Below are positions 1 through 8,682 of a stretch of DNA of 64,000 nt, one piece after another. This DNA comes from Shewanella psychrotolerans (GTDB lineage Bacteria; Pseudomonadota; Gammaproteobacteria; Enterobacterales; Shewanellaceae), in assembly GCF_019457595.1 (NCBI RefSeq), contig NZ_CP080419.1, positions 2,108,001 through 2,172,000 of the forward strand. The letters run 5' to 3'. Made by a program: the position numbers and the translations under genes. The notes beneath the pieces were generated by a model. The model was not told the DNA's origin. It worked only from the letters and a program-made list of their open reading frames with translations, and did not search any database. The first letter of the stretch is position 1. Every line of letters begins with the position of its first letter.

Positions 1-46
1 TGTGGTAGACTCACGCCTATCTTGCTTTAGCTAATCAATACTATCT

Positions 47-1366
47 ATGAATAACATACAGATAAACTCGAGTTTACTGGAATGCCCTGTTTTACCTCTT
101 TTTGAATCTAAGGAGTTTATTGAACAGGGAAACCCAATCATTAACCAACACATCACCGCGATTAGTATTAATTCCGTAAAAGACGCGGGTGTTGTTTATG
201 AGTTAGCTTGTGATTTACTCTTTTCTCAGCGAGATAATGAAAACAGTTATAAAAGTTATCGTAGTGAATTAAGTTGTTTTTTACATTGGTGTTTCGATGT
301 TGTGCAGTTGTCTCCCGATGAAGTCAGTCGGCGAGACATGGATAAGTTTGTCGCTTATTGCCAGAATCCACCCAAAGCTCTGATCGGTTATTTCAATGTT
401 GCTCAGTTTCAACTCGATAAAGCCAGCGAACAACGAATTCCTAACCCTCATTGGCGACCATTTGTTGGTAAAAAAATCGACGGTAAAGTGCAACATTATA
501 TCTTGAGCGATAACGCGTTAAAAACCAAAATGGCTATATTATCATCATTTTATGGCTTTTTAATGGCAGAGGACTTTTGTGAGCGTAACCCCGCGCAAGC
601 GTGGATGAATCATTCGCGTTTTGCACAAAAGCGAAAGTACAAAGCGAATGAAGACGATCTCAATACCTTGGCATTTACGGAGTTACAGTGGTCATATCTT
701 ATGTCTGGGGTCGAGGAATTAGCCAAGGCACAGCCAGAACTGCATCAACGTAGTCTGTTTTTGGTCAAGTTAATCTATAGTTGTTATTTAAGAGTCTCAG
801 ATGTGAGTGCTCGAGTCGGATATAGCCCGATAATGGGTCAGTTTGTTCAAGATAAACAAACAGGGATTTGGCGGTTTAATATCCCTAAAAGTAAAGGTGG
901 AAAATCACGCAACATTCCTATCTCTAATGCACTGCTCGATGCACTCATTGAATATCGACGCTTTCTTGGTTTAAGTGAGTTACCCAAAGCAGACGAACAA
1001 ACCCCACTGTTTATAAGGCATAAAGCTGCAGGCAGGGGAAGGGATGTCGGCTTTATAAACGCAAATCTTGGTATAAGACAGGTGAGGGAAGAACTTCAAA
1101 AAATCATTGAACATGGTGCTAACTGCGCGGAAAATGCTGGCATGTTTGAAGACGCAAAGGCGATGAGAAAATTAACGGCTCATAATATACGTCACACTGG
1201 GATCACGCATGATATTAATATTTACAGGCGTCCATTGTCGCATGTACAGGCTGATGCGGGCCACGAGAGCATCGATACCACGTCGCAATATTTACATACC
1301 ACGCAAACAGAGCGTCATCAGAGTACGGTTAATAAACCCATTGATTCTTTAGCGGGAATTGAATAG
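47..1366 (+). CDS. tyrosine recombinase / integrase
   Basis: A 439-residue site-specific recombinase that would cut and rejoin DNA through a tyrosine nucleophile. The C-terminal catalytic domain shows the expected order: an arginine in LRVSDVSAR near residue 249, HNIRHTG near 379-385 (H and R of box II), GHESIDTTSQYLHT near 405-418 with the GH pair and the candidate nucleophile Tyr near 414. The N-terminal half resembles a SAM-like core-binding domain. It is longer than XerC/XerD (about 300), which fits a mobile-element integrase. It lies at the window edge, so the element it serves could be to the left. No att repeats were identified near it. Confidence 0.9.
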   Translation: MNNIQINSSLLECPVLPLFESKEFIEQGNPIINQHITAISINSVKDAGVVYELACDLLFSQRDNENSYKSYRSELSCFLHWCFDVVQLSPDEVSRRDMDKFVAYCQNPPKALIGYFNVAQFQLDKASEQRIPNPHWRPFVGKKIDGKVQHYILSDNALKTKMAILSSFYGFLMAEDFCERNPAQAWMNHSRFAQKRKYKANEDDLNTLAFTELQWSYLMSGVEELAKAQPELHQRSLFLVKLIYSCYLRVSDVSARVGYSPIMGQFVQDKQTGIWRFNIPKSKGGKSRNIPISNALLDALIEYRRFLGLSELPKADEQTPLFIRHKAAGRGRDVGFINANLGIRQVREELQKIIEHGANCAENAGMFEDAKAMRKLTAHNIRHTGITHDINIYRRPLSHVQADAGHESIDTTSQYLHTTQTERHQSTVNKPIDSLAGIE

Positions 1367-1402
1367 TTATATTAAGAGGATAGAAATAATTAGCATAAAA
1401 AA

Positions 1403-1434
1403 AATCCCGTACCCTTTGGGGAAAGTACGGGATT
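1403..1434 (-). terminator. hairpin with T-run on the minus strand
   Basis: A perfect 10-bp stem (AATCCCGTAC / GTACGGGATT) with a 12-nt loop. The run of A on its left side becomes a run of eight T only when read leftward, so it looks like a terminator for leftward transcription running toward the integrase. It could also act as a weak barrier after the integrase. Confidence 0.7.
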
Positions 1435-1801
1435 AAGCCACTCTTGTGACACACAACATATTAAGTAAGGCTAGAATAAGTTGACCTAGCTACCATAATG
1501 GTCTTAGTTTTCAGTTAAATGTCTGAACAGTTACATTATGATTAACATCTAATTTTTAATCAGTTTTAATCGGTGTTATTAAGTTCCTATCTAAATAATA
1601 TTTACCCGGTCATCAAAAATAGTCTAAAACGTATCAGTGTGTGATTTGTGTATAAAATGTGGCGGACTTGCACAAGGTCCTTTAATTACTAAAAATCCTC
1701 CTATAATAGTTCATCCAACGCTATAGATGACAGATTCGATTTTGATCGTTCAAAGGATGCCAATTCTAAAGTAATGACTGACGGCTAACTGCATCAGCTG
1801 A

Positions 1802-1990
1802 TTTTCCCCGAAAATTCAGGTTCAACTGAAGTTTAAAAACGGGACAACATATCTAGCAGACCAATTCCAAACCGACAGCTCAAGCTTCATCGTCAATAAC
1901 TTTGGCGGCCTTGAGCTTAAACGCTTTGGACTAACCATCAGCAAACTGTCAAAGCAGACAAGCAGCGACACGTTAAAAGTCGCTAATTAA
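1802..1990 (+). pseudogene. 63-codon open remnant, C-terminal fragment of an unknown protein
   Basis: A reading frame opens directly after a TGA and ends at TAA (1988-1990) with protein-like composition (FKNGTTYLADQFQTDSSSF and onward) but has no ATG or convincing start. It ends 12 bp before the next gene. It looks like the tail of a truncated gene in the same transcription unit. The product family is not recognised. Confidence 0.4.
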
Positions 1991-2002
1991 GGAGAAATCA
2001 TC

Positions 2003-2200
2003 ATGGATGAACAATTAAACCAAGCTATCGAACTAGCCAAAGATATTGGCCATATCAATGAGTTTTTACTCAAAGGCATCGTTGTTGAAGATGTTCAAAA
2101 GCGATTAACGGCTCATGCTTGCGTGTTACTGGGTCGACTCGATGACACGCTAATTGAGATCAAGGAGGCCTCATGCAAGTCATCCAATATAAAGGCGTAA
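2003..2200 (+). CDS. small hypothetical protein (65 aa)
   Basis: A 65-residue, mostly helical protein (MDEQLNQAIELAKDIG start) with a good ribosome site (AAGGAG at 1989-1994) just upstream. It overlaps the next gene by 28 bp, indicating translational coupling. Short pairs like this are common in phages and islands; no family is recognised. Confidence 0.6.
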   Translation: MDEQLNQAIELAKDIGHINEFLLKGIVVEDVQKRLTAHACVLLGRLDDTLIEIKEASCKSSNIKA

Positions 2201-2355
2201 CATTGGTTGCTCGTGATGATGCACCGACATATCAGTGCAAACACTGCTTTAAGGTATGGTGGGCAGATGATTTTGATAACTCAGTATTCATTGCTTGCCA
2301 AAATTGCCATGGAGAGCTCAGAGACATCACGGATGACGATCCAATAGAAACCTAA
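2173..2355 (+). CDS. small zinc-ribbon protein (60 aa)
   Basis: A 60-residue protein with two CxxC pairs (CKHC and CQNC) about 20 residues apart, a pattern expected to hold one zinc ion. An AAGGAGG site five bases before the ATG supports this start inside the end of the preceding gene. The likely role is nucleic-acid or protein binding; the function is unknown. Confidence 0.6.
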   Translation: MQVIQYKGVTLVARDDAPTYQCKHCFKVWWADDFDNSVFIACQNCHGELRDITDDDPIET

Positions 2356-2724
2356 GCCATGATAGGCTAATGCCGATAAGTGACATGATCAACTGAATAG
2401 AAATACAGGCAGGCCGTTCTTTAAAAATCAAGGACTTGTGAAAAACGTTCAGGCTGAACGTCTAAAAGACGAATTAAAACTCAGGTTTTTCATATAGAAA
2501 TACCAGTCCAAATTCAGGTTTTTGCAACCAAATTGTCTTTGAAAAACAAAGTTATACGGCGAAATTTGCCGTACACTTAAATTATAAACCCCTGCTAATA
2601 TTTTGCAACTGTGTTGCTATTAAGAAAGTAGTCAGCCAACTGCTGCAATGAAAGACTGGTGCCGTTCGTCAACTTATACAGTTAGTAATAGGCTTTGTTC
2701 CGCGAAAGTGCATGGGTCACTATG
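2356..2724. other. intergenic region with two palindromes
   Basis: No gene is seen. The region holds a perfect 7+1+7 palindrome (CGTTCAG G CTGAACG, 2446-2460) and a 6-bp-arm palindrome (TACGGC, seven bases, GCCGTA; 2555-2573), plus two short direct repeats of TCAGGTTTTT. Either palindrome could be a mobile-element junction or a protein site; neither is followed by a T-run. Confidence 0.4.
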
Positions 2725-3261
2725 TCACTGACTTTCTTTATCCTGCTTCGCCTGAGTCAGTTTGTCGGCGGTCGGGTTTGGATTTAGATTTAGGGTTTCG
2801 GTAGGATTGTACTTGTTGTATCTGCCGTCAGGTTGAAATGTACTGGCGAGTTCCTCTTCACTGACCTCAAATAAACGTAAGGCCGATGCCCGAGAGGACG
2901 GAGATTGGATACGGGCAAACAATTCTTCGAAATGCAATGCCTCGCGGCGGGCTTCCAATTGCTCAATCAATTCTTGAGCGTAATATTTGTAGATATCCGG
3001 AATGTCAAGGTTGAGGATTTTATCGAGGTACTGGATGCCTGTGTGCTCCTCAATCCGGCGAATGTGCTCCGCCTCCATGACAAAAATGATGTCTGCCCAA
3101 ATCAGCATTTCTTCGGTACAGAGTGTGGTGCCTTTGCGCTGGCATTCTTTTTTGCTCAAACCTGCTGAGCGAAAATGAACATGCGGCTCTTTAGTAGCAA
3201 AATGCTTTTCAGCGGTCTTACTGCGATTGACGTTAGAGGTACACAGAAACAAGATATTCAT
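2725..3261 (-). CDS. low-molecular-weight protein tyrosine phosphatase-like protein
   Basis: A phosphatase-loop protein of the low-molecular-weight PTP type. The N-terminus reads MNILFLCTSNVNRSKTAE, with the CX5R(S/T) loop (Cys8 to Arg14, numbered from this start) that forms the phosphocysteine intermediate. The start is placed at 3261 rather than 3267 because AAGGAGG (3269-3275) is seven bases from it and because it gives a classic ATGA overlap with the stop of the upstream gene. The C-terminal third is polar and Asn/Thr/Lys/Gln-rich and is longer than in classical enzymes. The substrate is unknown; the location beside a defence island makes a regulatory or defence role possible but unproven. 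Confidence 0.75.
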   Translation of the reverse strand: MNILFLCTSNVNRSKTAEKHFATKEPHVHFRSAGLSKKECQRKGTTLCTEEMLIWADIIFVMEAEHIRRIEEHTGIQYLDKILNLDIPDIYKYYAQELIEQLEARREALHFEELFARIQSPSSRASALRLFEVSEEELASTFQPDGRYNKYNPTETLNLNPNPTADKLTQAKQDKESQ

Positions 3262-3584
3262 TGCCATACCTCCTTCGTGGAGGTATGAATGCTGTTCAAT
3301 CCCGCAGCGCGGTGCAGCAATATCTGAGTTTCATCAAATAAGGGATCCACCATAGCATTGCTAATCCAAGTCGGTAGCATCAATTGTACGGTAGGGATGC
3401 CTGTAGCGGAGCAAACATCGATATGCAGCACCTCCACTAGACCGTCTTCTGCCATGGTAGATAGCGTACTTAGCAACCGATTCAGAATAAATACAAACGG
3501 CGAGTCTACGGTTAAGGGCGCATAGAACACGACATTAGGGTAGTGGTTTGTCATTCGGTTTTCGAGGGCGTGAGCTGCGGACAT
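3258..3584 (-). CDS. short YcaO-like protein (C-terminal-type segment)
   Basis: A 108-residue protein translated in an ATGA-coupled pair with the phosphatase. The segment VLHIDVCSATGIPTVQLMLP resembles the strand region near the C-terminus of YcaO domains (ATP-dependent backbone cyclodehydratases and thioamidating enzymes), but the ATP-binding part of a full YcaO is absent, so it may be a fragment or a different family. AAGGAG lies eight bases before the ATG at 3584, which supports the short start. Activity should not be assumed. Confidence 0.4.
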   Translation of the reverse strand: MSAAHALENRMTNHYPNVVFYAPLTVDSPFVFILNRLLSTLSTMAEDGLVEVLHIDVCSATGIPTVQLMLPTWISNAMVDPLFDETQILLHRAAGLNSIHTSTKEVWQ

Positions 3585-3635
3585 CGGGCTCTCCTTCAGG
3601 CAAAATCTAAGTAAAGCACGAACATCGGGGAAATA

Positions 3636-3672
3636 CTCGGAAGTGTCACTAATATCTCGGAAGTGTCACTAA
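3636..3672. repeat. direct repeat CTCGGAAGTGTCACTAA x2
   Basis: Two perfect 17-bp copies (3636-3652 and 3656-3672) spaced 20 bp apart start-to-start, about two helical turns, in the divergent region between the phosphatase pair and the WYL regulator. The spacing suits a regulator binding one DNA face; which regulator is unknown. Confidence 0.55.
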
Positions 3673-3845
3673 AATTTTGTGAAAAATTTTGAGTAGGAGC
3701 GAAATAAATAACTAACCCTTATCAAAAAACATGCTATCCACCATATGATTTACCACAGTATTCATCAATTCATTTCCTCTATCATCCAGTAAATTTCCCC
3801 TAACTGTTTTATAAATATATTTTTATGCTAGTATGCTACCTAATA

Positions 3846-3871
3846 AATTTGATTAGGTGTTAATCCAAATT
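3846..3871. promoter_or_regulatory. candidate WYL-regulator operator
   Basis: An imperfect inverted repeat (AATTTGATTA, five bases, TAATCCAAATT) ends 15 bp before the WYL gene start. One extra C breaks the symmetry. BrxR/CapW-type WYL regulators are known to repress their own promoters through inverted repeats in this position, so autoregulation is the likely role. Confidence 0.5.
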
Positions 3872-3886
3872 GGATGAACAAGGCGC

Positions 3887-4810
3887 ATGACAAATAACGG
3901 TCTGAAACAAACGGTAGTGACGAAGCCGGATAGGCTTTCGCAGATAGCGCAGTTGCCACAAGCAACGAGGGATCGCATTGCCCACATTGATTTTACCTTG
4001 TTGTTTAAAGGGGAAGCGGTACGGGCGGATTTGGTTGAGCGTTTCAGTATAGCGCCAACACAAGCAACGAAAGACTTCACCCTATACCGAGAGCTTGCAC
4101 CAAGCAATATTGAGTATGACCAAAAGCTCAAGTTGCATAAGCGCGGTGAAGCATTTGAACCCTTGTTCGATTATGACGTCGTTCGAACATTGGCGACGAT
4201 TAGCCAAGGGTACGGAGATGGCTTTACTGGCAAGGTAAAACCACCTCTTGCGTGTGAAGCACCTTATCACCTTAACAAGCCGAGTCTATCAATAGTCGCA
4301 AAGGTTACCGAGGCCATACATAAAGGCAAAGCTTTGAGTATTACCTATGTGTCGTTATCGAGTGGTGAAACCACGCGAGAAATTGTGCCGCATACGCTGG
4401 TAGACAATGGCCTGCGTTGGCACGTTCGTGGTTTTGACCGCAATCATGGTGAATTCAGAGACTTTGTACTGACCCGAATTAAAGAAGCGGTTGTGCTTGA
4501 AAACTCTACGTTATCTGAGACTGAACTAGAAACCCAAGATCGGCAATGGAATCGCTTTGTCGAGCTAGAGTTAGTGCCTCACCCACGTATTGAGCACAGC
4601 GAAGCGATTGAACTGGATTATGGTATGACGGATGGCGTTCTAAAGGTTGAGATTAGGGCTGCAACCGCTGGGTATTTGCTACGTCAATGGCATGTGGATT
4701 GCTCCACGGAACACTCATTAATGGGCTTTGAGTATCAGCTTTGGTTGCGTAACAGCCAGGCTCTTTACGGTGTTACAAACTTAAATCTAGCGCCGGGAAG
4801 AACCAGTTAA
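3887..4810 (+). CDS. WYL-domain transcriptional regulator (BrxR/CapW type)
   Basis: A 307-residue regulator with an N-terminal winged-helix part (about residues 15-75), a central WYL-type domain from about residue 125 (ITYVSLSSGETTREIVPHTLV, then RWHVRGFDRNHGEFRDFVLTRI) and a C-terminal WCX-like part. Proteins of this layout sit at the head of BREX, CBASS and restriction islands and repress them until infection. It precedes hsdM by 113 bp in the same direction. The ATG at 3887 has a weak AAGG four bases upstream. The regulatory target is inferred from position. Confidence 0.85.
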   Translation: MTNNGLKQTVVTKPDRLSQIAQLPQATRDRIAHIDFTLLFKGEAVRADLVERFSIAPTQATKDFTLYRELAPSNIEYDQKLKLHKRGEAFEPLFDYDVVRTLATISQGYGDGFTGKVKPPLACEAPYHLNKPSLSIVAKVTEAIHKGKALSITYVSLSSGETTREIVPHTLVDNGLRWHVRGFDRNHGEFRDFVLTRIKEAVVLENSTLSETELETQDRQWNRFVELELVPHPRIEHSEAIELDYGMTDGVLKVEIRAATAGYLLRQWHVDCSTEHSLMGFEYQLWLRNSQALYGVTNLNLAPGRTS

Positions 4811-4923
4811 TCAAAAGATGTAGCGGCCATTTATACGTTACATAAAGAACAGAATTTTAAATTTATAGTGAAGCCGTTGCAGCAACTTAGTGGGATGCAA
4901 CCAACACTGAACAGGAAAATAAA

Positions 4924-7377
4924 ATGGATCATAGTGTACATAACAAGCTCATCTCATTTATTTGGAACATTGCCGACGACTGTTTACGGGATGTGTATGT
5001 TCGCGGTAAGTACCGCGATGTGATTTTACCTATGGTGGTATTACGACGTTTAGATACGTTACTAGAACCTACCAAAGAAGCCGTGCTTGAAGAGGTAAAG
5101 TTCCAAAAAGAAGAGATGCAAGCCACGGAGCTTGATGATGAACCATTAAAGGCGGCCAGTGGTTATGTCTTTTACAATACATCTAAATGGACGCTGAAAT
5201 CCCTGTTCAACACCGCAACGAATAACCAACAGATATTACTCGCCAACTTTGAAGAGTATCTGCTTGGCTTTAGCGATAATGTTAAAGAAATCATTGAATG
5301 CTTTAACCTCAAATCGCAAATTCGTCATATGGCCTCAAAGCAAGTCCTTCTTGATGTCGTCGAAAAGTTTGTTTCCCCCTACATCAACCTAACTCATGAA
5401 ACGGTCGAAGACCCAGATGGCAACAAGATGCCATCCCTTACTAACCTGGGTATGGGTTACGTGTTCGAAGAGTTGATCCGCAAGTTCAACGAAGAAAACA
5501 ACGAAGAAGCAGGCGAGCACTTCACACCACGTGAAGTGATTGAATTGATGACGCACCTGGTGTTCGACCCAGTCAAAGACCAGTTACCGCTTACCATGAC
5601 AGTGTATGACCCTGCGTGTGGTAGCGGTGGTATGCTCACTGAATCTCAAAACTTCATTGAAGAGAAATACCCGAACGACAGCCGAGATGTTTACCTTTAC
5701 GGCAAAGAGATCAACGACGAGACCTACGCAATTTGTAAATCGGACATGATGATCAAAGGTAACAACCCTGAGAACATCAAGGTAGGCTCAACCTTGTCTA
5801 CCGACGAGTTTTCGGCTTCTCGCTTTGACTTTATGTTGTCTAACCCGCCATACGGTAAGAGTTGGGTGTCTGAACAGAAGCACATTAAAGACGGCAGTGA
5901 TGTGATTGACCCACGTTTTAAGGTTAGCCTGAAAGACTATTGGGGAAATCTCGAAGTGGTGGATGCCACGCCACGTTCAAGTGATGGCCAGCTGCTCTTT
6001 TTAATGGAAATGGTCAACAAGATGAAAGATCCGAGCGTAAGCCCATTAGGCAGCCGGATTGCTTCTGTTCATAACGGCTCCTCGCTCTTTACCGGTGATG
6101 CGGGCGGTGGCGAAAGTAACATTCGTCGCTTCATCATTGAAAACGACATGCTAGATGCCATCGTTCAGTTACCTAATAACCTGTTCTACAACACCGGCAT
6201 TACCACTTACATTTGGGTGTTGAACAACAATAAACCCGAGGCACGCAAAGGAAAGGTGCAACTGATTGATGCGAGCTTGCTATACCGTAAGTTGCGCAAG
6301 AACTTAGGTAACAAAAACTGCGAATTTGCGCCTGAGCACATCACGGAAATTACCGATACTTACCTCGCGTGTGTGGACGTTGAAAGAGCGCTTGATGCAA
6401 CTGCTCCTAAAGGCATGGGCGATCCTGTTGGCATCGCCAGCAAGGTGTTTAGTAATGACGACTTTGGCTACTACAAAGTCACTATCGAGCGCCCAGACCG
6501 CCGAAGAGCCAAGTTCACTCAAGACGCAATAGCCCCACTGCGTTTTGATAAGCAGCTTAGTGAAGTGATGGAGTACGTGTACGCAGAGCACGGCGAACGT
6601 GTTTACGAAAAAACTGGCTATGGTACTGAAAAGAAAAAGAGCTTCTTAAAATCCACTGAGAAGGACATTCTTTCTTGGTGTGAAGATAACGACATCAGTC
6701 TCAATGCCAAGGCTAAGGCAAAACTGCTTGATGTGAAACACTGGCTAGCGCTAAAAGCATTGCTTGAAACTGCACAAACGCTGATGGCTGATATCGGTAG
6801 CATTGAATTTGATGACTTCAATAGCTTTAAAACTCAAGTTGATAAATCACTAAAAGCCCACGCCATTAAGCTTTCAGCACCTGAGAAAAATGCCATCCTG
6901 AACGCGGTGAGCTGGTATGACGAAACCGCCAAGAAAGTGGTTAAAAAGGTAGTTAAGTTAAGCGGTGATAAATTAAACGACCTGCTGGAGCGCTATGAGT
7001 GTGAAGTCGCTGATTTGCCCGATTTTGGTTATTACCCCGTTCTTACCACTGAAGGCGGTAAAAAGGGCGAGTTCATCACTTACGAGACCAATTCAGACCT
7101 GCGTGACACAGAATCTGTTCCCCTACGTAAAGACGGAGAGCAGCAAAGCATCTACCAGTACTTCCTAGACGAAGTGAAGCCACATGTTGATGAAGCATGG
7201 ATAAACCTAGATACAGTAAAAATTGGCTATGAAATCAGCTTCAATAAGTATTTCTACCGTCATAAACCTCTGCGTAGTTTAGAAAAGGTCGCAACCGATA
7301 TCATCAACCTAGAACAAAAAGCCGAAGGCCTTATTGCGCAGATTCTGGGCGTCGCAGTAGAAAAGGTTCAGGGGTAA
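4924..7377 (+). CDS. hsdM: type I restriction-modification DNA methyltransferase (M subunit)
   Basis: The N6-adenine methyltransferase subunit; with HsdS it methylates host DNA and with HsdR it forms the restriction complex. An HsdM N-terminal helical domain (SFIWNIADDCLRDVYVRGKY) is followed by the SAM site DPACGSGGM near residue 229 and the catalytic NPPYG near 307. At 817 residues it belongs to the longer HsdM class with an extended C-terminal helical region. AGGAAAA lies upstream of the ATG. The gene is followed by hsdS after six bases, so the two are co-translated. No disruption is visible. Confidence 0.93.
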   Translation: MDHSVHNKLISFIWNIADDCLRDVYVRGKYRDVILPMVVLRRLDTLLEPTKEAVLEEVKFQKEEMQATELDDEPLKAASGYVFYNTSKWTLKSLFNTATNNQQILLANFEEYLLGFSDNVKEIIECFNLKSQIRHMASKQVLLDVVEKFVSPYINLTHETVEDPDGNKMPSLTNLGMGYVFEELIRKFNEENNEEAGEHFTPREVIELMTHLVFDPVKDQLPLTMTVYDPACGSGGMLTESQNFIEEKYPNDSRDVYLYGKEINDETYAICKSDMMIKGNNPENIKVGSTLSTDEFSASRFDFMLSNPPYGKSWVSEQKHIKDGSDVIDPRFKVSLKDYWGNLEVVDATPRSSDGQLLFLMEMVNKMKDPSVSPLGSRIASVHNGSSLFTGDAGGGESNIRRFIIENDMLDAIVQLPNNLFYNTGITTYIWVLNNNKPEARKGKVQLIDASLLYRKLRKNLGNKNCEFAPEHITEITDTYLACVDVERALDATAPKGMGDPVGIASKVFSNDDFGYYKVTIERPDRRRAKFTQDAIAPLRFDKQLSEVMEYVYAEHGERVYEKTGYGTEKKKSFLKSTEKDILSWCEDNDISLNAKAKAKLLDVKHWLALKALLETAQTLMADIGSIEFDDFNSFKTQVDKSLKAHAIKLSAPEKNAILNAVSWYDETAKKVVKKVVKLSGDKLNDLLERYECEVADLPDFGYYPVLTTEGGKKGEFITYETNSDLRDTESVPLRKDGEQQSIYQYFLDEVKPHVDEAWINLDTVKIGYEISFNKYFYRHKPLRSLEKVATDIINLEQKAEGLIAQILGVAVEKVQG

Positions 7378-7383
7378 GCAGTT

Positions 7384-8673
7384 ATGATAAATATTGCTGA
7401 AATGCTTAAATATCAAACTTACAAGGACTCTACCGAGGGCTGGATTGGTGATGTACCGGAACACTGGGATATTAGAAAGTTAAAGCATCTCTTTTATGAA
7501 AAGAAGCATCGGCCAAATATGAGCTTGAATTGCGGTGCTATTAGTTTTGGAAAAGTGGTTACAAAAGATGATGAAAAGATTTTACTGAGCACTAAAGCCT
7601 CTTATCAGGAGGTATTATCTGGTGAGTTTTTAATAAATCCGTTAAATCTTAATTACGACTTGATCAGTTTGAGAATTGCTCTTTCAGAAATTGATGTGGT
7701 TGTTAGTGCAGGATATATCGTCGTTAAAGAAAAGAAAGAACTGCAAAAGCAGTATTTCAAATATCTTTTGCACAGATATGATGTTGCTTATATGAAGCTA
7801 TTGGGTTCAGGGGTACGACAAACAATTAGTTTTAACCATATTGCGAATAGCTTGCTGGTATTTCCACCTCTAGAAGAACAATCTCTAATAGCCGCCTTTC
7901 TAGACAAGAAAACCGCACAAATCGACGATGCGATTGCGATCAAAGAGCAGCAAATTAACCTGCTCAAAGAGCGTAAGCAGATCATCATCCAACAGGCGGT
8001 GACCCAAGGGCTTGATCCCAATGTGCCAATGAAAGACTCCGGTGTGGATTGGATTGGCAAGATTCCAGCGCATTGGGAAGTCCGTCGTAGCAAGTTTGTA
8101 TTTACTCAAAGAAAAGAGCGGGCTTGGAAAGATGACGTACAGCTTTCTGCAACTCAAGCTTATGGTGTTATTCCGCAAGACCAGTATGAGGAGTTAACAG
8201 GCAAACGCGTTGTCAAAATTCAGCTTCATTTAGATAAAAGGAAGCACGTCGAAAAGGACGACTTTGTAATCAGTATGAGAAGTTTCCAAGGCGGCTTAGA
8301 GCGTGCCTGGTCGCAAGGATGTATCCGGTCCTCCTATGTAGTCCTGAGAGCATTAGAAGAAATTGATCCTTCGTTCTATGGGTATTTATTAAAACTACCC
8401 TCTTACATAGCAGCTTTGCAGCAGACAGCAAGTTTCATTAGAGATGGTCAAGACCTAAACTTTGACAACTTTTCAAAGGTTGACTTGTTTATTCCGCCCA
8501 TTGAAGAGCAAAAAGAAATAGCTAACTACGTCAGCGCTTTTATGAAGTCTTCTGATGAAGGCATTGAGTTGCTATTAGCACAAATCGAAAAGCTTAAAGA
8601 ATACAAAACCACCCTGATCAACAGCGCCGTGACAGGAAAAATAAAAATCACCCCAGAAATGGTTGAGCAATAG
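7384..8673 (+). CDS. hsdS: type I restriction-modification specificity subunit
   Basis: A 429-residue subunit that reads the bipartite target site. It shows the expected duplication: GWIGDVPEHWDIRKLKHLF opens the first target-recognition domain and DWIGKIPAHWEVRRSKFVF near residue 217 opens the second, each followed by a long central helix (around AAFLDKKTAQIDDAI and the C-terminal coiled segment) that sets the spacer. The two recognition domains differ, so an asymmetric site is expected. The target cannot be read from sequence alone. Confidence 0.92.
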   Translation: MINIAEMLKYQTYKDSTEGWIGDVPEHWDIRKLKHLFYEKKHRPNMSLNCGAISFGKVVTKDDEKILLSTKASYQEVLSGEFLINPLNLNYDLISLRIALSEIDVVVSAGYIVVKEKKELQKQYFKYLLHRYDVAYMKLLGSGVRQTISFNHIANSLLVFPPLEEQSLIAAFLDKKTAQIDDAIAIKEQQINLLKERKQIIIQQAVTQGLDPNVPMKDSGVDWIGKIPAHWEVRRSKFVFTQRKERAWKDDVQLSATQAYGVIPQDQYEELTGKRVVKIQLHLDKRKHVEKDDFVISMRSFQGGLERAWSQGCIRSSYVVLRALEEIDPSFYGYLLKLPSYIAALQQTASFIRDGQDLNFDNFSKVDLFIPPIEEQKEIANYVSAFMKSSDEGIELLLAQIEKLKEYKTTLINSAVTGKIKITPEMVEQ

Positions 8674-8682
8674 GACGCGAAT

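Larger units (their letters stand above)
1367..2002. other. intergenic region after the integrase
   Basis: Apart from the hairpin at 1403-1434 and the open remnant at 1802-1990, nothing coding or structured was recognised. An attachment site for the integrase could be here but no matching partner copy was found in the window. Confidence 0.4.

Noticed and set aside
1..2400. Left end of the Tn7-like element near the window start
   Set aside because: No sequence matching the inverted right-end candidate (TGTCAAAAAATGAC or its inner repeats) was found.
3636..3672. Direct repeats as a CRISPR array
   Set aside because: Only two 17-bp copies separated by three bases; no spacers.
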